This document shows, piece by piece, positions 50,797 to 63,545 of a DNA stretch of 64,000 nucleotides. The stretch spans positions 175,001-239,000 of the forward strand of contig JAMWET010000016.1 in the NCBI GenBank assembly GCA_024036415.1, written 5' to 3'. The stretch is from Prochilodus magdalenae (taxonomy: Eukaryota > Chordata > Actinopteri > Characiformes > Prochilodontidae). Numbering within the stretch: position 1 is the first letter of the stretch; each line of letters begins with the position of its first letter. Under the pieces are notes generated by a model. That model was not told the origin of the DNA and made no database searches. It was given only the letters and a program-made list of their open reading frames with translations. A program made the position numbers and the translations under genes.

Positions 50797-51394
50797 CTGT
50801 TTGTGTTAAGTAGCATAGATTGATGGACTGTAGTCTCAGGAAAGTCTTTGTTGTTGTTCTTTTTGAAAAAAAGCCTGGCCATTAAAAAAAACAGAACCAG
50901 CACAACAGAAAGCATGTGTCCGGGAAAAGAAGCGCTTTGCATTTGATTGCGTTTGAGGTTCTATGGAAACCTCTCTAGCATACTGAGCAGCATCAGCGTC
51001 TGAATGCACTGTGGATATCAGTGATTCATTCAGGCCTGTGTTTGTAAAAGGACTGCGAGCTCTCTGATGGCTTCCAGAGTAAAATCTGTTTCTGCTTTTC
51101 TCATTGTTGTTTAGCTGGTGTGCAGAAAAACAAAGCAAGTTCAGCAGAATGTACCCTCTCCCATTCAGCTCTGCATATAACCGGCCCTGAGGCTTCCTCA
51201 GAAGGACAGGGCTAGAGATTGAGTGAGAGATCAATAGACAGACATTGGTAGAGACTGAAACAGAGGGAAAGAAAAGGGAAACAGCATAAAGACAGATATC
51301 ATGTAAGAGAGAGAACAACATACAACACCAAATCAGAAACAGTTGGCAGAGTATACAGTGCTGCGACAAAGTAAATATTCTACTATATCATCTC

Positions 51395-52140
51395 AAGTTT
51401 CAGGTTTCAGGTTTATTTGTCATTTGCACATGTCAGGAGATTTATGCATTGAAATGCTTGTGGTGAGGCTCAGGCTTTACAGCAGGACAACATTATATAC
51501 ATACTAAATAAACATATTAAAATAAAGAGATATGTTAAATAAATATAAAATACACAAAGTATACACAAAATACAGAACATACTCTGTAGGAATTCTCTGA
51601 TATGCACATTTATTAGACAAGGATAGTCTGAGAGAGAGCAGAGAATATAAATATGTATATATGTCTGTTGTTTAAAGTGACTCAGTGATGTTGTCCATAG
51701 CGGTGATATATTAAGAATATTAATAATAATAAAGTGTCCGAGTGCAGTGGTGTTAGAGGTGTTGGTGGTGTTGCTGGTATTGGTGAAAACTGTTCATTAG
51801 CCGGTTTGTTCTGGCCTGGATGCTGCGGTACCTCCTGCCTAATGGCAACAAGGTGAACAGGTCGTGTGCTGGGTGGCTATAGTCCAACTGGATTATTTGG
51901 ATTTTTCTCAGGCAGCAGGACTGGTAGATGTCCTGCAAGTCTGGAAGCTGGTTCCCTATGATGGACTCCGCTGTCCTCATCACTCTTTTTTCAGGGCCTT
52001 GCGGTTGTAGGCAGTACAGGTGCCATACCAGACAGTGATGCAGGCCGTGAGGATGCTCTTATTGGTGCTTCTGTAGAAGTTGGTGAGGAGGCAGACCAAA
52101 CTTCCTGAGTCTTTGCAGGCCTGAACATTCCTTCATACAT
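51395..52140. mobile_element. Dispersed repeat L
   Basis: Begins with TTTATTTGTCATTTGCACA and GAAATGCTTGTGGTGAG, and continues with the fish-wide phrases GGATGCTGCGGTACCTCCTG and TACCAGACAGTGATGCAGGC. Such blocks recur across teleost genomes. I cannot assign the class with confidence. Confidence 0.5.
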
Positions 52141-52577
52141 TCTCTATTGGGGACAGGGTCAGGACTGCAGGTAGGTCAGTCCAGTACCCTCTTCCTCAGC
52201 AGCCATGCCTTTATAACACTGCTTTTAAACATTTCAGTCATTTTCTCATGCGCTCTCAAATGCCCATCTACTTTGCCTATCCTCTGCCCATGCTCATCCT
52301 TTACCCATCTTTACTCCTCAAAGACTCTGTTATTTTTGCACTGAACCATGATTACAATTACCTGTTGACTTGTGTTCCAGGCCGAAATTGCAGGAATGGA
52401 TGTATATAAACAAATAAAATGAAGTTGACCAGACACAAGTGTTGTAGGTTTCTACAAAGTTATAGCCACTGTGTTTTCCATATCGTCTGTATATATGAGC
52501 GACAGATTGATAACCAGTAACTATCGATAGACAGATAGACAGATATACAGATAACCAGTAAATACTTCATCACTTTG

Positions 52578-52579
52578 TC

Positions 52580-52614
<35 letters not shown>

Positions 52615-52615
52615 T

Positions 52616-52648
<33 letters not shown>

Positions 52649-52655
52649 CAGATAG
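52578..52655. repeat. (GATA)n microsatellite
   Basis: About 18 units with one TATA interruption. It continues into a GA-rich stretch to 52738. Bases 52740-53155 show nothing recognised. Confidence 0.95.
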
Positions 52656-53159
52656 ATGAGAGAGAAGATTCATAGAGATATGGAGAAAGGGAGGGGGGAG
52701 AGAGAGAGAGATAGAGATAGAGAGAGAAAGAGAGAGACTGCAGGCAGGTTGTGACATGCTCTTTGGCTGCTAGAGCTAAAGGTGCCAAAATGCTTCTCTT
52801 GTCTCAGCACCTGCCACCGCCTCACAGCTGAGTCCACACCCACACGGGCAACCTTTTACTCAGAACAACTGATTCAGAGGCGAACGGAGAGGCATAAATA
52901 CCAGCCTGCATGGCCTTTGACACAAAAGAATGGAGACATTTATTGCTTTGGCTTTGATTCATGCAGTCATTTTCACACATACCGACCTTCCAGCGCCACA
53001 TACACCTGCTTCAGCCGAGCCCGACACTCTGCATCGGCTTTTTAAAGGGCCCGTGTCACAGAAAGCTCAACTCAGGTTTATAGACTAACAGACTGTAAAT
53101 TCCCCAGTCCGTTTTCAGCTCCATCAAAATGAACAAAACATACTTACTTATTATTACTT

Positions 53160-53181
53160 ATACAATACAAGAGGTAGGTGT

Positions 53182-53239
<58 letters not shown>

Positions 53240-53610
53240 TAAAGGAGAGGTAAAGAAAAAGAGAAGTATAGAGAGAAAGGTTCAAAAAGAAAGAGGTAAA
53301 ATGAGAGGTAGAGAGGGAAGTAAAAGGTATAGAGAGGAAGGTTGAAAAAGGTAGAGAGAGAGGGAGGGAGAGAAGTATAGCGAGATAAAGGTTAAAAGAG
53401 CGAGAGAAATAAAAGGTGTAGAGAGAAGAGAAACAGAGAGGGAGAGAAAGGTTGAAAGAAAGGGGGAGAGAGAGAGAGAGAAGTGAAAGAGGGGTATAGC
53501 GAGAAAGGGAGAGAGAAGTAAGAGAGGTATAGTGAGAGAAAGCTTAAAAAGAGAAAGGTTGAAAGAGAGAAAGAGAGAAAGAGGGAGAGAGGGAGAGAGG
53601 GTTTAGTAGT
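53160..53610. repeat. GA tract and purine-rich repeats
   Basis: (GA)n at about 53186-53235, then purine-rich units such as GAGAGAAGTATAGCGAGA and AAAGGTTGAAAGAG recurring to 53610. Bases 53611-54130 show nothing recognised. Confidence 0.9.
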
Positions 53611-54132
53611 TTAACCAGTTGGCTCGTTTCTGATGGGGCTTCTCGCAGGCGAAGAAGTCTAATCAGCCTTTCAGAGCTCTCAGTGAAGGAGTGTGCGCGT
53701 GAGTGTGTTCATGTTTGTGATGCTGGTTAATGACAGATAATGCCACTGAGTGACAGCTTACATGGTTTCCATGGAAACGGCAATGTGCAAAGAAAAAAAA
53801 CCTCTATTGAAAACAGCTGACTCCTGATTGGCTGCGCTGATGAGGCATGTCTGAGCAGGGACATCGGAGGTGTCATGATGAAGTGAACAGGAGACAAAAA
53901 GAGGAGAAGAGAGACAAAAAGAAAGAAGGAATGCGAGTTCAGTGAAGCGAATAAGAGGACTAAAGAAGGAAGGGAGGCTAAAGTGTCTGCAGTGGAGAAG
54001 TGCAGGACGAGGTCACCAACACCTTCAACAGACCTCTCACGCTAATTACGAGACAGACAGCTGTGACTCTCAGAACGACAAGCCCGCATATGCAGAGAGG
54101 AAGAGGGGAGAGCAACAGATACCAGCCCACTG

Positions 54133-54187
54133 CTTACTATTATTATTATTATTATTACTGTTATTATTATTAGTAGTAGTAGTAGTA
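54133..54187. repeat. (TTA)n/(TAG)n microsatellite
   Basis: Trinucleotide tract that switches from TTA to TAG units. Confidence 0.93.
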
Positions 54188-54357
54188 CCACCTCACCTGC
54201 TACCTCACCTGTCTATTGTCTGTTTAGAATATACAGTTTTTATAGTCATTATATATATATAAAATATCTTATCTTATCTTAATATCATTAGTATTAATAT
54301 TATTAGTATTATTGTTTCCTACTTTTTTCATTTTTGGTATTTCTTAATGATTATTTT

Positions 54358-54590
54358 CATCTAAAGAATAGGTGCACATGTAGCTGTACCCAGAAGGAAT
54401 CAACTGACAGGAAAGAAACTTGGTGGGAAGATTTGAAATCATTAAACGATTCATGTTTCACGCTCTGCCCTCCATGAGTCATCCCGAGCGTGAAACCTGA
54501 ATTATGTGCATGTCTCCTGATGAAGTTCCATTCCTGTGAATAGATCCCTCCTGGGTGCAGGGTGCTTTTGACGATGAGTGTATACATGTT
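54358..54590. mobile_element. Family B-related MITE
   Basis: About 230 bases. The left end is AAAGAATAGGTGCACATGTA with ACCCAGAAGGAATC. The right end is GATCCCTCCTGGGTGCA followed by CTTTTGACGATGAGTGTA. The ends are inverted relatives of the family B terminal repeat, with no transposase between them. Confidence 0.65.
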
Positions 54591-54839
54591 GTATCTATTT
54601 ATGGGTATGATCACTGTCAGACATAAACATCTCCAAAAGACGTAAGTTCACAGGAAAGAGCTTTTCAACCTCCAGTGTAGAGGAATAAACGGGTACAGTT
54701 CCGCAGAATCCACTAACCAGGAGATCGTCCCTCTAACAAAACAACGGAACACAGGACTTTGTTCTGACAGCGTTAATCACACATCCTTTCACTGCTGGGG
54801 AACAAACATACCATTTATCCCAATAAAGCCACTCTAATC

Positions 54840-54841
<2 letters not shown>

Positions 54842-54896
<55 letters not shown>

Positions 54897-55530
54897 TAGA
54901 CAGATACAGAAAGAAAGACAGAGACACATAGAGAAAGAGAAAGACAGAGAGACAGAGAGAGAAAGATAGATTAAGGGATTCGGTTTTGGATGCTAAATGA
55001 TAAGAGAGAGATATGCAAATGTTGGTAGAAGAGACAGACAGAGAGAAAGAAAGAGTGGGAGAGAGAGAGGGAGAAGGAGGAGAAAGAGAGAAAAACTGTG
55101 AGGACATGAGAGAAAATGATGGGTTTAATGCTGAATGTGTGGGAGAGACAGAAAGAAGGAGAGAGAAAGAGGGGACTCAGAGAGAGTGAGGACATTAGAG
55201 AGAGTGCCAGGTTTAAGGTTGAATGAGTGAGAGAGAGAGAGAGACAGAGAGAGACAGATTGCAAGGGAGAAGAAAGAGAGATTGAGAGAAAAAGTGAGGG
55301 AGCTTGTGAGAGAATAAAGAGAGAAAAATTGGAAAGGTTTAAAGAGAAAGTGAGATATTTAAAAAGAGAGTGAGAGAGAAAGAGCATGTGTGTGAGAGAA
55401 GGGTAAAATCACAATGGCAGAGAGAAACAGACATAGAGAGACTTCCAGAGAAGGAAACAGAGAGTAAGAGAGAGAAACAGAGAGTGAGAGGCAGAGAGAG
55501 AGAGAAGAGAGAGAATAAAGAAAGAAAAAG

Positions 55531-55561
<31 letters not shown>

Positions 55562-55741
55562 GGGAGAGAGAACAATAACCTGAATATGAAAAATGACTAA
55601 ACATTCAGAAGCGGCTCTGAGGACAGTATGAGAGTGTGCTCATGGAAGTGTCTATTTTTGTACGAAACGGTGAAGAGAGCCATTAGAGAAGAATGATTCA
55701 ACCTCTGAACGAGGGAGAGAGAGAGAAAGAGAGAAAGAAAA

Positions 55742-55776
<35 letters not shown>

Positions 55777-55825
55777 GAATGAGTGAATGAGAGAGAGAGA
55801 GAGAGAAAGAGTGGGCGAGAATCTG
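54842..55825. repeat. GA-rich block, left part
   Basis: Long GA tracts with embedded non-repetitive words. The segment 54971-55260 (TTTTGGATGCTAAATGATAA, GCAAATGTTGGTA, TTTAATGCTGAATGTGTG) is duplicated at 56270-56600. Bases 55826-56130 are single-copy. Confidence 0.9.
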
Positions 55826-56129
55826 GCGAAGGAACAAGAGGAACTTGTTTACTTATTGATATTCTTCTGTCACTCTCTCTCCTCTTTCTTCTCTTTCTCT
55901 CTCTCCATTTAGCAGTGGCAACATGAGGATAGCATCGCCATGGCAATGCAGACCCCAACAGTGCGTCTTTATGGGAGAAGAGAGCTTTAAAAAGCTGCTA
56001 CACTTCACACACGCTGACAGTCTGCGTCTGAGGAGCGCTCATCAGCTAATGCCACTAATGACTGCTAATGACTCCGTCCTTTACGTCCATACTCTTCCTC
56101 AGCTCCTGCTTTACTGCATGTGTGTAAGA

Positions 56130-56200
56130 GAAGGAGGGTGAGAGACAGATAGGCATAGAGACAGTGTGAGAAAAACAGACAGAGTAAGAGACAGAAAGAA

Positions 56201-56235
<35 letters not shown>

Positions 56236-56639
56236 GAGAGAAAGAGAGAGAGACAGAGAGAGAAAAAGTTTAAGGGTTTTGTTTTTGGATGCTAAATGAT
56301 AAGAGAGAGGGACATGGCAAATGTTGGTAAAGGAGACAGACAGAGAGAAAGAAAGAGTGGTAGAGTGCTGGTTTAAGGTTGAATGTGGGGGTGAGAGAGG
56401 GAGAAGGAGGAGACAGAGAGAGAGAAAACCTGAGGTCATGAGAGAGAATGATGGGTTTAATGCTGAATGTGTGAGAGAGACGGAAAGAAAGCGATGGGAG
56501 GGGGAGACTCAGACAGAGTGAGGACATTAGAGAGAGTGCTAGGTTTAAGGTTGAATGAGTGAGAGACAGAGAGAGAGAAGACAGAGACAGAGAGAGTGAG
56601 GACATGAGAAAGACTGATGGTTTAAGGCTGAATAAGTGG

Positions 56640-56681
<42 letters not shown>

Positions 56682-56700
56682 GAGAGAGAGAGAGAGAGAA
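56130..56700. repeat. GA-rich block, duplicated segment
   Basis: Carries the second copy of the 54971-55260 segment (56270-56600), a (CAGA)n run near 56200-56235 and a further GA tract. Confidence 0.9.
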
Positions 56701-56709
56701 CATGAGAGA

Positions 56710-57275
56710 AATGTATGGGGTTAATGCTGGTGGTGTGAGAGAGAGAGAGTGCTGGGGTTAATGCTGGTGGTGTGAGAGAGACAGAGAGAGAGTGCTGGGG
56801 TTAATGCTGGTGGTGTGAGAGAGAGACAGAGAGAGAGTGCTGGGGTTAATGCTGGTGGTGTGAGAGAGAGAGAGAGAGAGAGTGCTGGGGTTAATGCTGG
56901 TGGTGTGAGAGAGAGAGAGAGAGAGAGTGCTGGGGTTAATGCTGGTGGTGTGAGAGAGAGAGAGTGCTGGGGTTAATGCTGGTTGTGTGAGAGAGAGAGA
57001 CAGAGAGAGAGTGCTGGGGTTAATGCTGGTGGTGTGAGAGAGAGACAGAGAGAGAGAGAGTGCTGGGGTTAATGCTGGTGGTGTGAGAGAGACAGAGAGA
57101 GAGTGCTGGGGTTAATGCTGGTGGTGTGAGAGAGAGACAGAGAGAGAGAGAGTGCTGGGGTTAATGCTGGTGGTGTGAGAGAGACAGAGAGAGAGTGCTG
57201 GGGTTAATGCTGGTGGTGTGTGAGAGAGACAGAGAGAGAGAGTGCTGGGGTTAATGCTGGTGGTGTGAGAGAGAC
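56710..57275. repeat. Minisatellite, about 13 units
   Basis: Unit GTGCTGGGGTTAATGCTGG, then TGGTGTGAGAGAGA with variable GA/CAGA, 37-50 bases long. The core resembles GGGTTTAATGCTGAATGTGT in the flanking block, suggesting it arose from that sequence. GA-rich sequence continues to 57655. Confidence 0.93.
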
Positions 57276-57739
57276 AGTGAGGAGAGCAGAAAGGTTGATA
57301 GGGTTAATGTTGGATGTGTGAAAGCGAGTGAAAAGGAGTGCGAGAGAGAAAAAGACAGGAGAGAGAGGGAGAAAGACAGGGAAAATGAGTAAGGAGGGAA
57401 GAGAATGATGGGATTATAATGTGGGATGTGAGAAAGAGAGAGAGAGTGACAGTGAGGGAGGAGAGAACTGAGAGAGAGTGATTAGGTAAATGCTGACAGA
57501 CAGAGAATAAAAGGGTTAATGGCTGAGAGCTCAGAGGCTCAGCTGAAGAGCTGATGGAGGAGGTGGAGGGGTGAGAGAGAAAGAGAGAGATAGACGGAAG
57601 GAGACAGAGAGACAGAGAGAGAGGAAGAGAAAAAGAGAGAGAGGGAGAAAAGATACTGAGAAAAGCTTTAGGGGGCTACATCCCCACCATGATGCCTTAA
57701 AATGATGGATAACAGAGCGAGTGCTCCTGTGTTTCATTT

Positions 57740-57940
57740 CTCTCTCTCTCGCTCTCTGTAAGGTTCATCTCTCTCTCATTCTGTGTGTGCGCTTCATTTC
57801 TCGCTCTCTCTCTCTCTGTAAGGTTCATCTCTCTCTCATTCTGTGTGTGCGCTTCATTTCTCACTCTCTCTCTCTCTGTAAGGTTCATCTCTCTCTCATT
57901 CTGTGTGTGCGCTTCATTTCTCGCTCTCTCACTCTTTCTG
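57740..57940. repeat. 60-bp tandem repeat, three units
   Basis: Units start with GTAAGGTTCATCTCTCTCTC and contain ATTCTGTGTGTGCGCTTCAT; starts are near 57758, 57818 and 57878. Followed by (TG)n at 57955-58070, (CA)n at 58115-58160 and TG/CG at 58266-58320. Confidence 0.93.
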
Positions 57941-59064
57941 TGTGAGTGCTTTATTTCTGTGTGTGTGTGTGTAGGTGTGTGTGTGTGTGTGTGTGTAGGT
58001 GTGTGTGTGTGTGTGTGTAGGTGTGTGTGTGTGTGTGGAGGTGTGTGTGTGGAGGTGTGTGTGTGTGTGGGCACCAAACTCAAGTTCAAACAACTGTATG
58101 ACTTCCCTATTTCAAACACACACACACACACACAAACACACATGCGCACACACACACACCTATACATACTCATACACATCTACAAACACACTTCCACAAA
58201 TACACACAGATAAAGCAGCCGCACCATATCAAACCACATCTTATTCACTCTGCACTTCTGATAAAAGATGTGTGTGTGTGCGTGTGCGTGTGTGCGCGCG
58301 TGTGTGTGTGCGCGTGTGCGCTACGCTCTCCTGCAGTTCGGTAAGACCGACAGTAATAAATCACATTATGATTAATTCCACCGTCTCTTTCCTCCTAATA
58401 CTGCTTAAATAAAAGGCTTTCAGAAGCGCAAGGTCTCTCCGTCGGTGTCCATTGATCTGTGTGTGTTGTGTATCTGGGTCTGTCTGATTATATTGAGCTG
58501 CCAATCAGAATGCTCTCCTACAGTCCACCCAGATCTCCTCTGATTGACTAATTAGTGCTTGTCAGTTGTTTTGTCCAGCGAGATTCACACAGAGCGGATT
58601 TACCAGGCACGTCCACTGATCCCCCAGCCTCACTAACACTACATGCCTCTTCCTGCATTCTCTTTAAACAAACCTGCCCTGGCTTTGAACCGCTAAGCTA
58701 ACCCTGTATCAGCAAAGAGGACCTGTATTTGTAACAGCTGTCTAACACCAACCATTTTCACATATAGATACTTGTTTATTTTTATTTGTTGTTGTTGTTA
58801 TTGTAAAACGGCTCACAAGAACCTGTAAAAAAAAATATATATATATATAAATAAATTAAGATCTACAACTGACAAAGAAACTGACATCCACAGTGCCTCA
58901 CATTTCAAAACATCTCACTAATAACACAACTATAGTAAACTAGAGTACAGTACATCACATAGTATAGCATAGTACATTATAGTGTCTTAGTATGCTGCAC
59001 TATATTATATTATACTGTACTATAGTATTTCTGTTATAACTGTTATAACTTATATAACTGTTAT

Positions 59065-59066
<2 letters not shown>

Positions 59067-59153
<87 letters not shown>
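59067..59153. repeat. (TA)n microsatellite
   Basis: About 43 perfect dinucleotide units directly upstream of a LINE-like 3' tail. Confidence 0.97.
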
Positions 59154-59157
<4 letters not shown>

Positions 59158-59199
59158 CTTCTTATTTTTCTCTCTCCTTTTATATTGATATTTATTTTT

Positions 59200-59303
59200 T
59201 TAAGACTGTCGGGAATGGAGGAACTGCAAAGTAAGAATTTCATTGTACAATGTAACTGCTTGTTATGCTGTGTATATGCCAATAAAACTCTTGAATCTTG
59301 AAT
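59200..59303 (+). mobile_element. LINE 3' end fragment
   Basis: Contains AAGAATTTCATTGTAC, GCCAATAAAACTCTTGAA and a TCTTGAAT end, the usual 3' tail of fish L2-type elements. Bases 59304-60300 show AT-rich sequence with a (TA)n run near 60018-60036 and little else. Confidence 0.55.
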
Positions 59304-60307
59304 TATGACTTTAGAGCAGTAGGGTATGTGTATATTATTTATTACAGGAATGCTGAATGTAAATAATGCAGTTTATCAGAGTCGGTCCAGTGACTGTATT
59401 ATCCTTCAGGTGTCGAGAGTTCTTACTGAACTAGGGAAATCAGTCCACCAGCAAGCTGCAGTTTAACACTGCACACGTCGCTGGTGTCACATGACCATTT
59501 TTTATACTTGTAGTTTGTAACCACTTCCACTATACTTGCAATTGTTAATAGTCACTATTTAAATGACTTTGGTATGTTTTTAGTTACTGTGGTTTATTAG
59601 TGCTCATTTGTTTTAAATTTTACTTTCTAGCTACAGTGTAGTTTGTGGTGTTATACTTTACATTCTTTTATTTGTATTATTCTGAAGGGTTTTAATTATT
59701 CTACCCCTATTTGATTCTATTTAATTTTTCATTGTGTTATTTTATAGTTTTAATCTGATTCGAATGATGGTTTTAAGCTTAAATGTTACAATTATGATAA
59801 TGATATTATTTTTAAATTCATTTTAAAATCAACTTTTGCTTTGCTTCTTCACTTTCCTCAGTTGCTGCTTTATGTGTAGGCTCGGCTACATTGTAAATGG
59901 GGTCACCCTCAATGTGCTATAGGTTGTTTATTTAAATATAGATTGTGTGATATATATGAATGTATGTATGAATATATATAATGATATGTATGAATCGTTG
60001 GCCCAAAACAAAATCATATATATATATATATATATAGAGTTCAGCATGTGACGTGGTGTCATGATGATTGGACCACCGGAAAAGCTCAGGAATTGCTTTT
60101 ATAAAAGTAAAACATGGTTGCCATGGTTGTTACTTTGGACAGTGACCATATATGGGGCATATTAATATTACATATACAATAAAAAAATACATATACAAGA
60201 ATATACATGCATATAATACATATTAGCAATGTTATTACATATACCCACGTACATGTATTTAATATATATGGGACGTATACAGAATGTGTGTGTATGTGTA
60301 TTCTTAC

Positions 60308-60383
60308 CTGCCCGTTGTGCTTGTGTGAGTTTGCAGTAAACACTGTCTGCTGATTCAATCAAAGTGCGACTCGTCTGGATCAT
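60308..60383 (-). CDS. Unidentified gene, internal exon A
   Basis: A 76-base exon flanked by a clear acceptor (TTTCCTGTAG, ending at 60384) and donor (GTAAGA at 60302-60307). It encodes 25 residues plus one base. It begins MIQTSRTLIESADSVY and continues CKLTQAQRA, then G split across the next junction. The reading is open, charged and helical in character. It joins in phase to the exon at 49881-49990. I do not recognise the protein family. Earlier exons must lie to the right, beyond or near the window edge. The first Met is not claimed as the start because an acceptor immediately precedes it, although it could be a start after a 5' UTR intron. Confidence 0.72.
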
Positions 60384-61939
60384 CTACAGGAAACCAGAGA
60401 CAGGAAACAGGAAGTCAAGTCTCCGTAGGAAGTGGGACACATATGCACACACACACACACAGTTTGGTACTACTTTGAGATTCATTGTTTTTTACAGGCC
60501 GGAATAAGAAACAAATGTGCTTCCTGCAGCGGAGTGGGGGGAGATTAGTGCCATTTCATTGTTACTGCTACTTAGAGAACAGTGACTTCATTCATTCAAC
60601 CATTTTACAAACAAACAAACCCACACCCCCAACCCCCCACCACACACACACCTGATCCTTTCCTGTGTGGGCTGCAGATCTGAGTGTGTGTTTCTAAATC
60701 TGTGGCTTCTGACCAAAACTCAACAACCTCACAGAAGAAGGTTAAAGTGTGATGATGCTGAGGTCAGTCTTCACCGAGTGTGTATGTGTGTCCAAATGGT
60801 AGAGTGATTCAGTATGACAACTAAACAGTGACACTTAAAGAAGCCATGTGTGAGATAATGCAACTGTTGGATTCATACTCCAGACAATAGGGGGCAACAT
60901 AAGATCAAAGAATGAGTCACCTGTGAGTGTAAAGTACCTTATAGTGTGTGATACCCCCACGAGCAATATTCATACACTCTAGCATTAAAGCATTCGGGGG
61001 AGAATTCCCTGTAGACTGGGATTTTTGCCACTGCTGATAAACCTGTATGACTGTACGCTTAATCTTTGCTTAATCTAGGTATCTCAATAATCTCAGCCCG
61101 CAGGTATTTATAGCGCCATCATTCAGCGCTCTCTGCAGGAGACAGAGGTTACTACCACCTTAAACATGCAAGATGGGTAAATCACCTATCATAAGAAATA
61201 AGGAAATGCAGTCCCATCTCCTCTCACTGTCCTCCTTACGAGTCTAGCAGGAATGTTAGGAGCTCAGCATCAAACGTTATCCCTTTACTCGTCTCCAGCG
61301 CCTTTACATCGTCTCCAACGGTGGAAAGCAGCGTCAGTATTAACTCCAGTTTTGCTTTTATTTATTTCACTTCTTTTAAAGCTGAACATGTGGTGGTGAT
61401 TATAATGGCCACTTACCAAGAGCTTCAGGCACTGCTGCATTTTTAATTTTTAATAACTTAATTAATAACGTGATTTTAGTACATTTTGGAATATTACTCC
61501 ACCAGCTGCTTGCACCAACTTAACCATTAAATGGATATTGTCTTAAGCTGGGTAAAATCTCTTTCAGGAAATGTTTAATTGGAATTAAAAAAAAAATCTC
61601 CATAATTGGAATTTGGATACAAGACTCTGTTCTAGTTTCGTTTGACCAGTACATAGTTAAAACTGAGTTCTTGTGTGGAATGTTTGTGTGAGGTGTTTAG
61701 ATTAGTTCTGCGTGGTGTGCAGGTATGGAGATGACTGGGGTGCAGTTCAGAGCTTACTGTTCTCTGTGTTACTCCTGCTGCTTTCAGGTTGTTTTCTCTG
61801 TGACTGTTTCTCCCTGACCTTCCTTATCATAAATCTGTGAGTAAAATCTTGAGTGCAGCTCTCCAGATGTGAGCAGCTGTGGTTAGGTTAACTTTCCTAA
61901 TGCATACTACTGAATTTTTTGTTTTAGTTTTTCCACCAT

Positions 61940-63118
61940 GGCTGTATTCGTAATGGCAAAATACTATACTGCACACTACAGTAGTATGTACTGAATACGT
62001 TATACGCCTCCTGTGTGTAGTACTCAGTACAGTAACAAGTTCTGACCTACAGTGTAGTGTACTAATACAGTCATATGACCACTTACCTCACATTTACCTC
62101 AGAGCTGTTATCACTGTATCCACTGTTTAGAGCTAGCTGCTGCTAATGCTGCTCAGTTCACCCGAGATACGGTAAGCCTAGCTGTTAGCTACCCTCGGGT
62201 ATTTCGCTCTAAAACTCCACCTCTAAAGCGAGTTTATCTTTTATTAATCTTCGGCCTGTATATTTTAACTTTCTAAGCCTCATTCTGATGAAAACACACC
62301 CCACTACAGTCACTACACCAACATTTACCTCAGAGCTGTCATTACTGTATCCACTGTTTAGAGCTAGCTGCTGCTAACGCTGCTCAGTTCACCCGAGATA
62401 CGGTTAGCCTAGCTGTTAGCTACCCTCGGGTATTTCGCTCTAAAACTCCACCTCTAAAGCGAGTTTATCTTTTATTAATCTTCAGACCTGTATATTTTAA
62501 CTTTCTAAGCCTCATTCTGATGAAAACATACCCCACTACAGTCACTACACCAACATTTACCTCAGAGCTGTCATTACTGTATCCATTGTTTAGAGCTAGC
62601 AGCAGCTAACGCTCCTCAGTTCACCCGAGATACGGTTAGCCTAGCTGTTAGCTACCCTCGGGTATTTCGCTCTAAAACTCCACATCTAAAGCGAGTTTAT
62701 CTTTTATTAATCTTCAGACCTGTATATTTGAACTTTCTAAGCCTCATTCTGATGAAAACATACCCCACTACAGTCACTACACCTACATTTACCTCAGAGC
62801 TGTCATTACTGTATCCACTGTTTAGAGCTAGCTGCTGCTAACGCTGCTCAGTTCACCCGAGATACGGTTAGCCTAGCTGTTAGCTACCCTAGCACTAAAT
62901 TCACACTAATATTCAGAGTTAGCTGTGTTTTGCTCTCCAGTGTTACCTGCCTAAAGCTGGCTGAGAGCTGGTGAGGCCCCTGTGCATGCTGGGATGCAGT
63001 ACACCATGAAGATATCTCCTTCTGTATTCTAGAGAGTCTAGAACAGCAGACTCCATACCACTTTTAGGCAGAATTAGTAAGCAAGTAGCATGTAGTATAT
63101 GCCATTTCCAGTACAGCC
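61940..63118 (+). mobile_element. MITE family H, internally expanded copy
   Basis: 1179 bases between inverted ends GGCTGTATTCGTAATGG and CCATTTCCAGTACAGCC, flanked by a 3-base CAT duplication (61937-61939 and 63119-63121). The outer parts match the compact copy at 28885-29416 in reverse orientation. The centre is a 232-base tandem array. Bases 60384-61936 on its left show no recognised feature. Confidence 0.82.
62096..62895. repeat. 232-bp tandem repeat inside MITE H
   Basis: Unit starts ACCTCAGAGCTGT at 62096, 62327, 62559 and 62791 (periods 231, 232, 232). There are about 3.5 units, nearly identical, each containing TTTAGAGCTAGCTGCTGCTA and GATACGGTTAGCCTAGCTGT. Confidence 0.93.
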
Positions 63119-63545
63119 CATGATTGCAACTTGTTGCATTAAGTCTTCCCAAACAGTAGCAATGTCTTTTATAGGTACGATTTCCACATTTTAACCTTCA
63201 CATGTACGTCAGTTCTTATGCAGTATCAGACTATTTTTACCACTTCAATATCATTTTTAAACATATCCTCATCGCTAAAGGACTGGCCACATCCAGTGTC
63301 AGATAGCAGTGCTATACGGAAGGAAGATAAAGGTTGATGAGGTTGGATGATACTACGGTTCCCAGCTTTGCAGCATGCTGTAGTCCATGTCTTGGCTAAT
63401 CAGCAACAAGTGAAGAAAATGAAAAGATCTGATTTTTAAACTGGATTTCCATTTTAATTGGGACATGAACACTATTCACAGTGGAAAGACTAGACTAGAA
63501 CATGTGCAGTGCTCTTCTGTGGCAGATGCTTTCAGCTGTGCTTCA

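Larger units (their letters stand above)
49991..60307 (-). other. Intron between exons A and B of the unidentified gene
   Basis: A 10.3-kb phase-1 intron by inference. It holds a Tc1-like copy (50036-50796), single-copy sequence (50800-51395), a dispersed repeat (51395-52140), a GATA microsatellite, the GA-rich block 53160-57655 with its minisatellite, TG/CA tracts (57955-58320), unremarkable single-copy DNA (58321-59060) and a TA tract with a LINE-like tail (59067-59303). A small additional exon could be hidden here, but the A-B phases fit without one. Confidence 0.6.
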
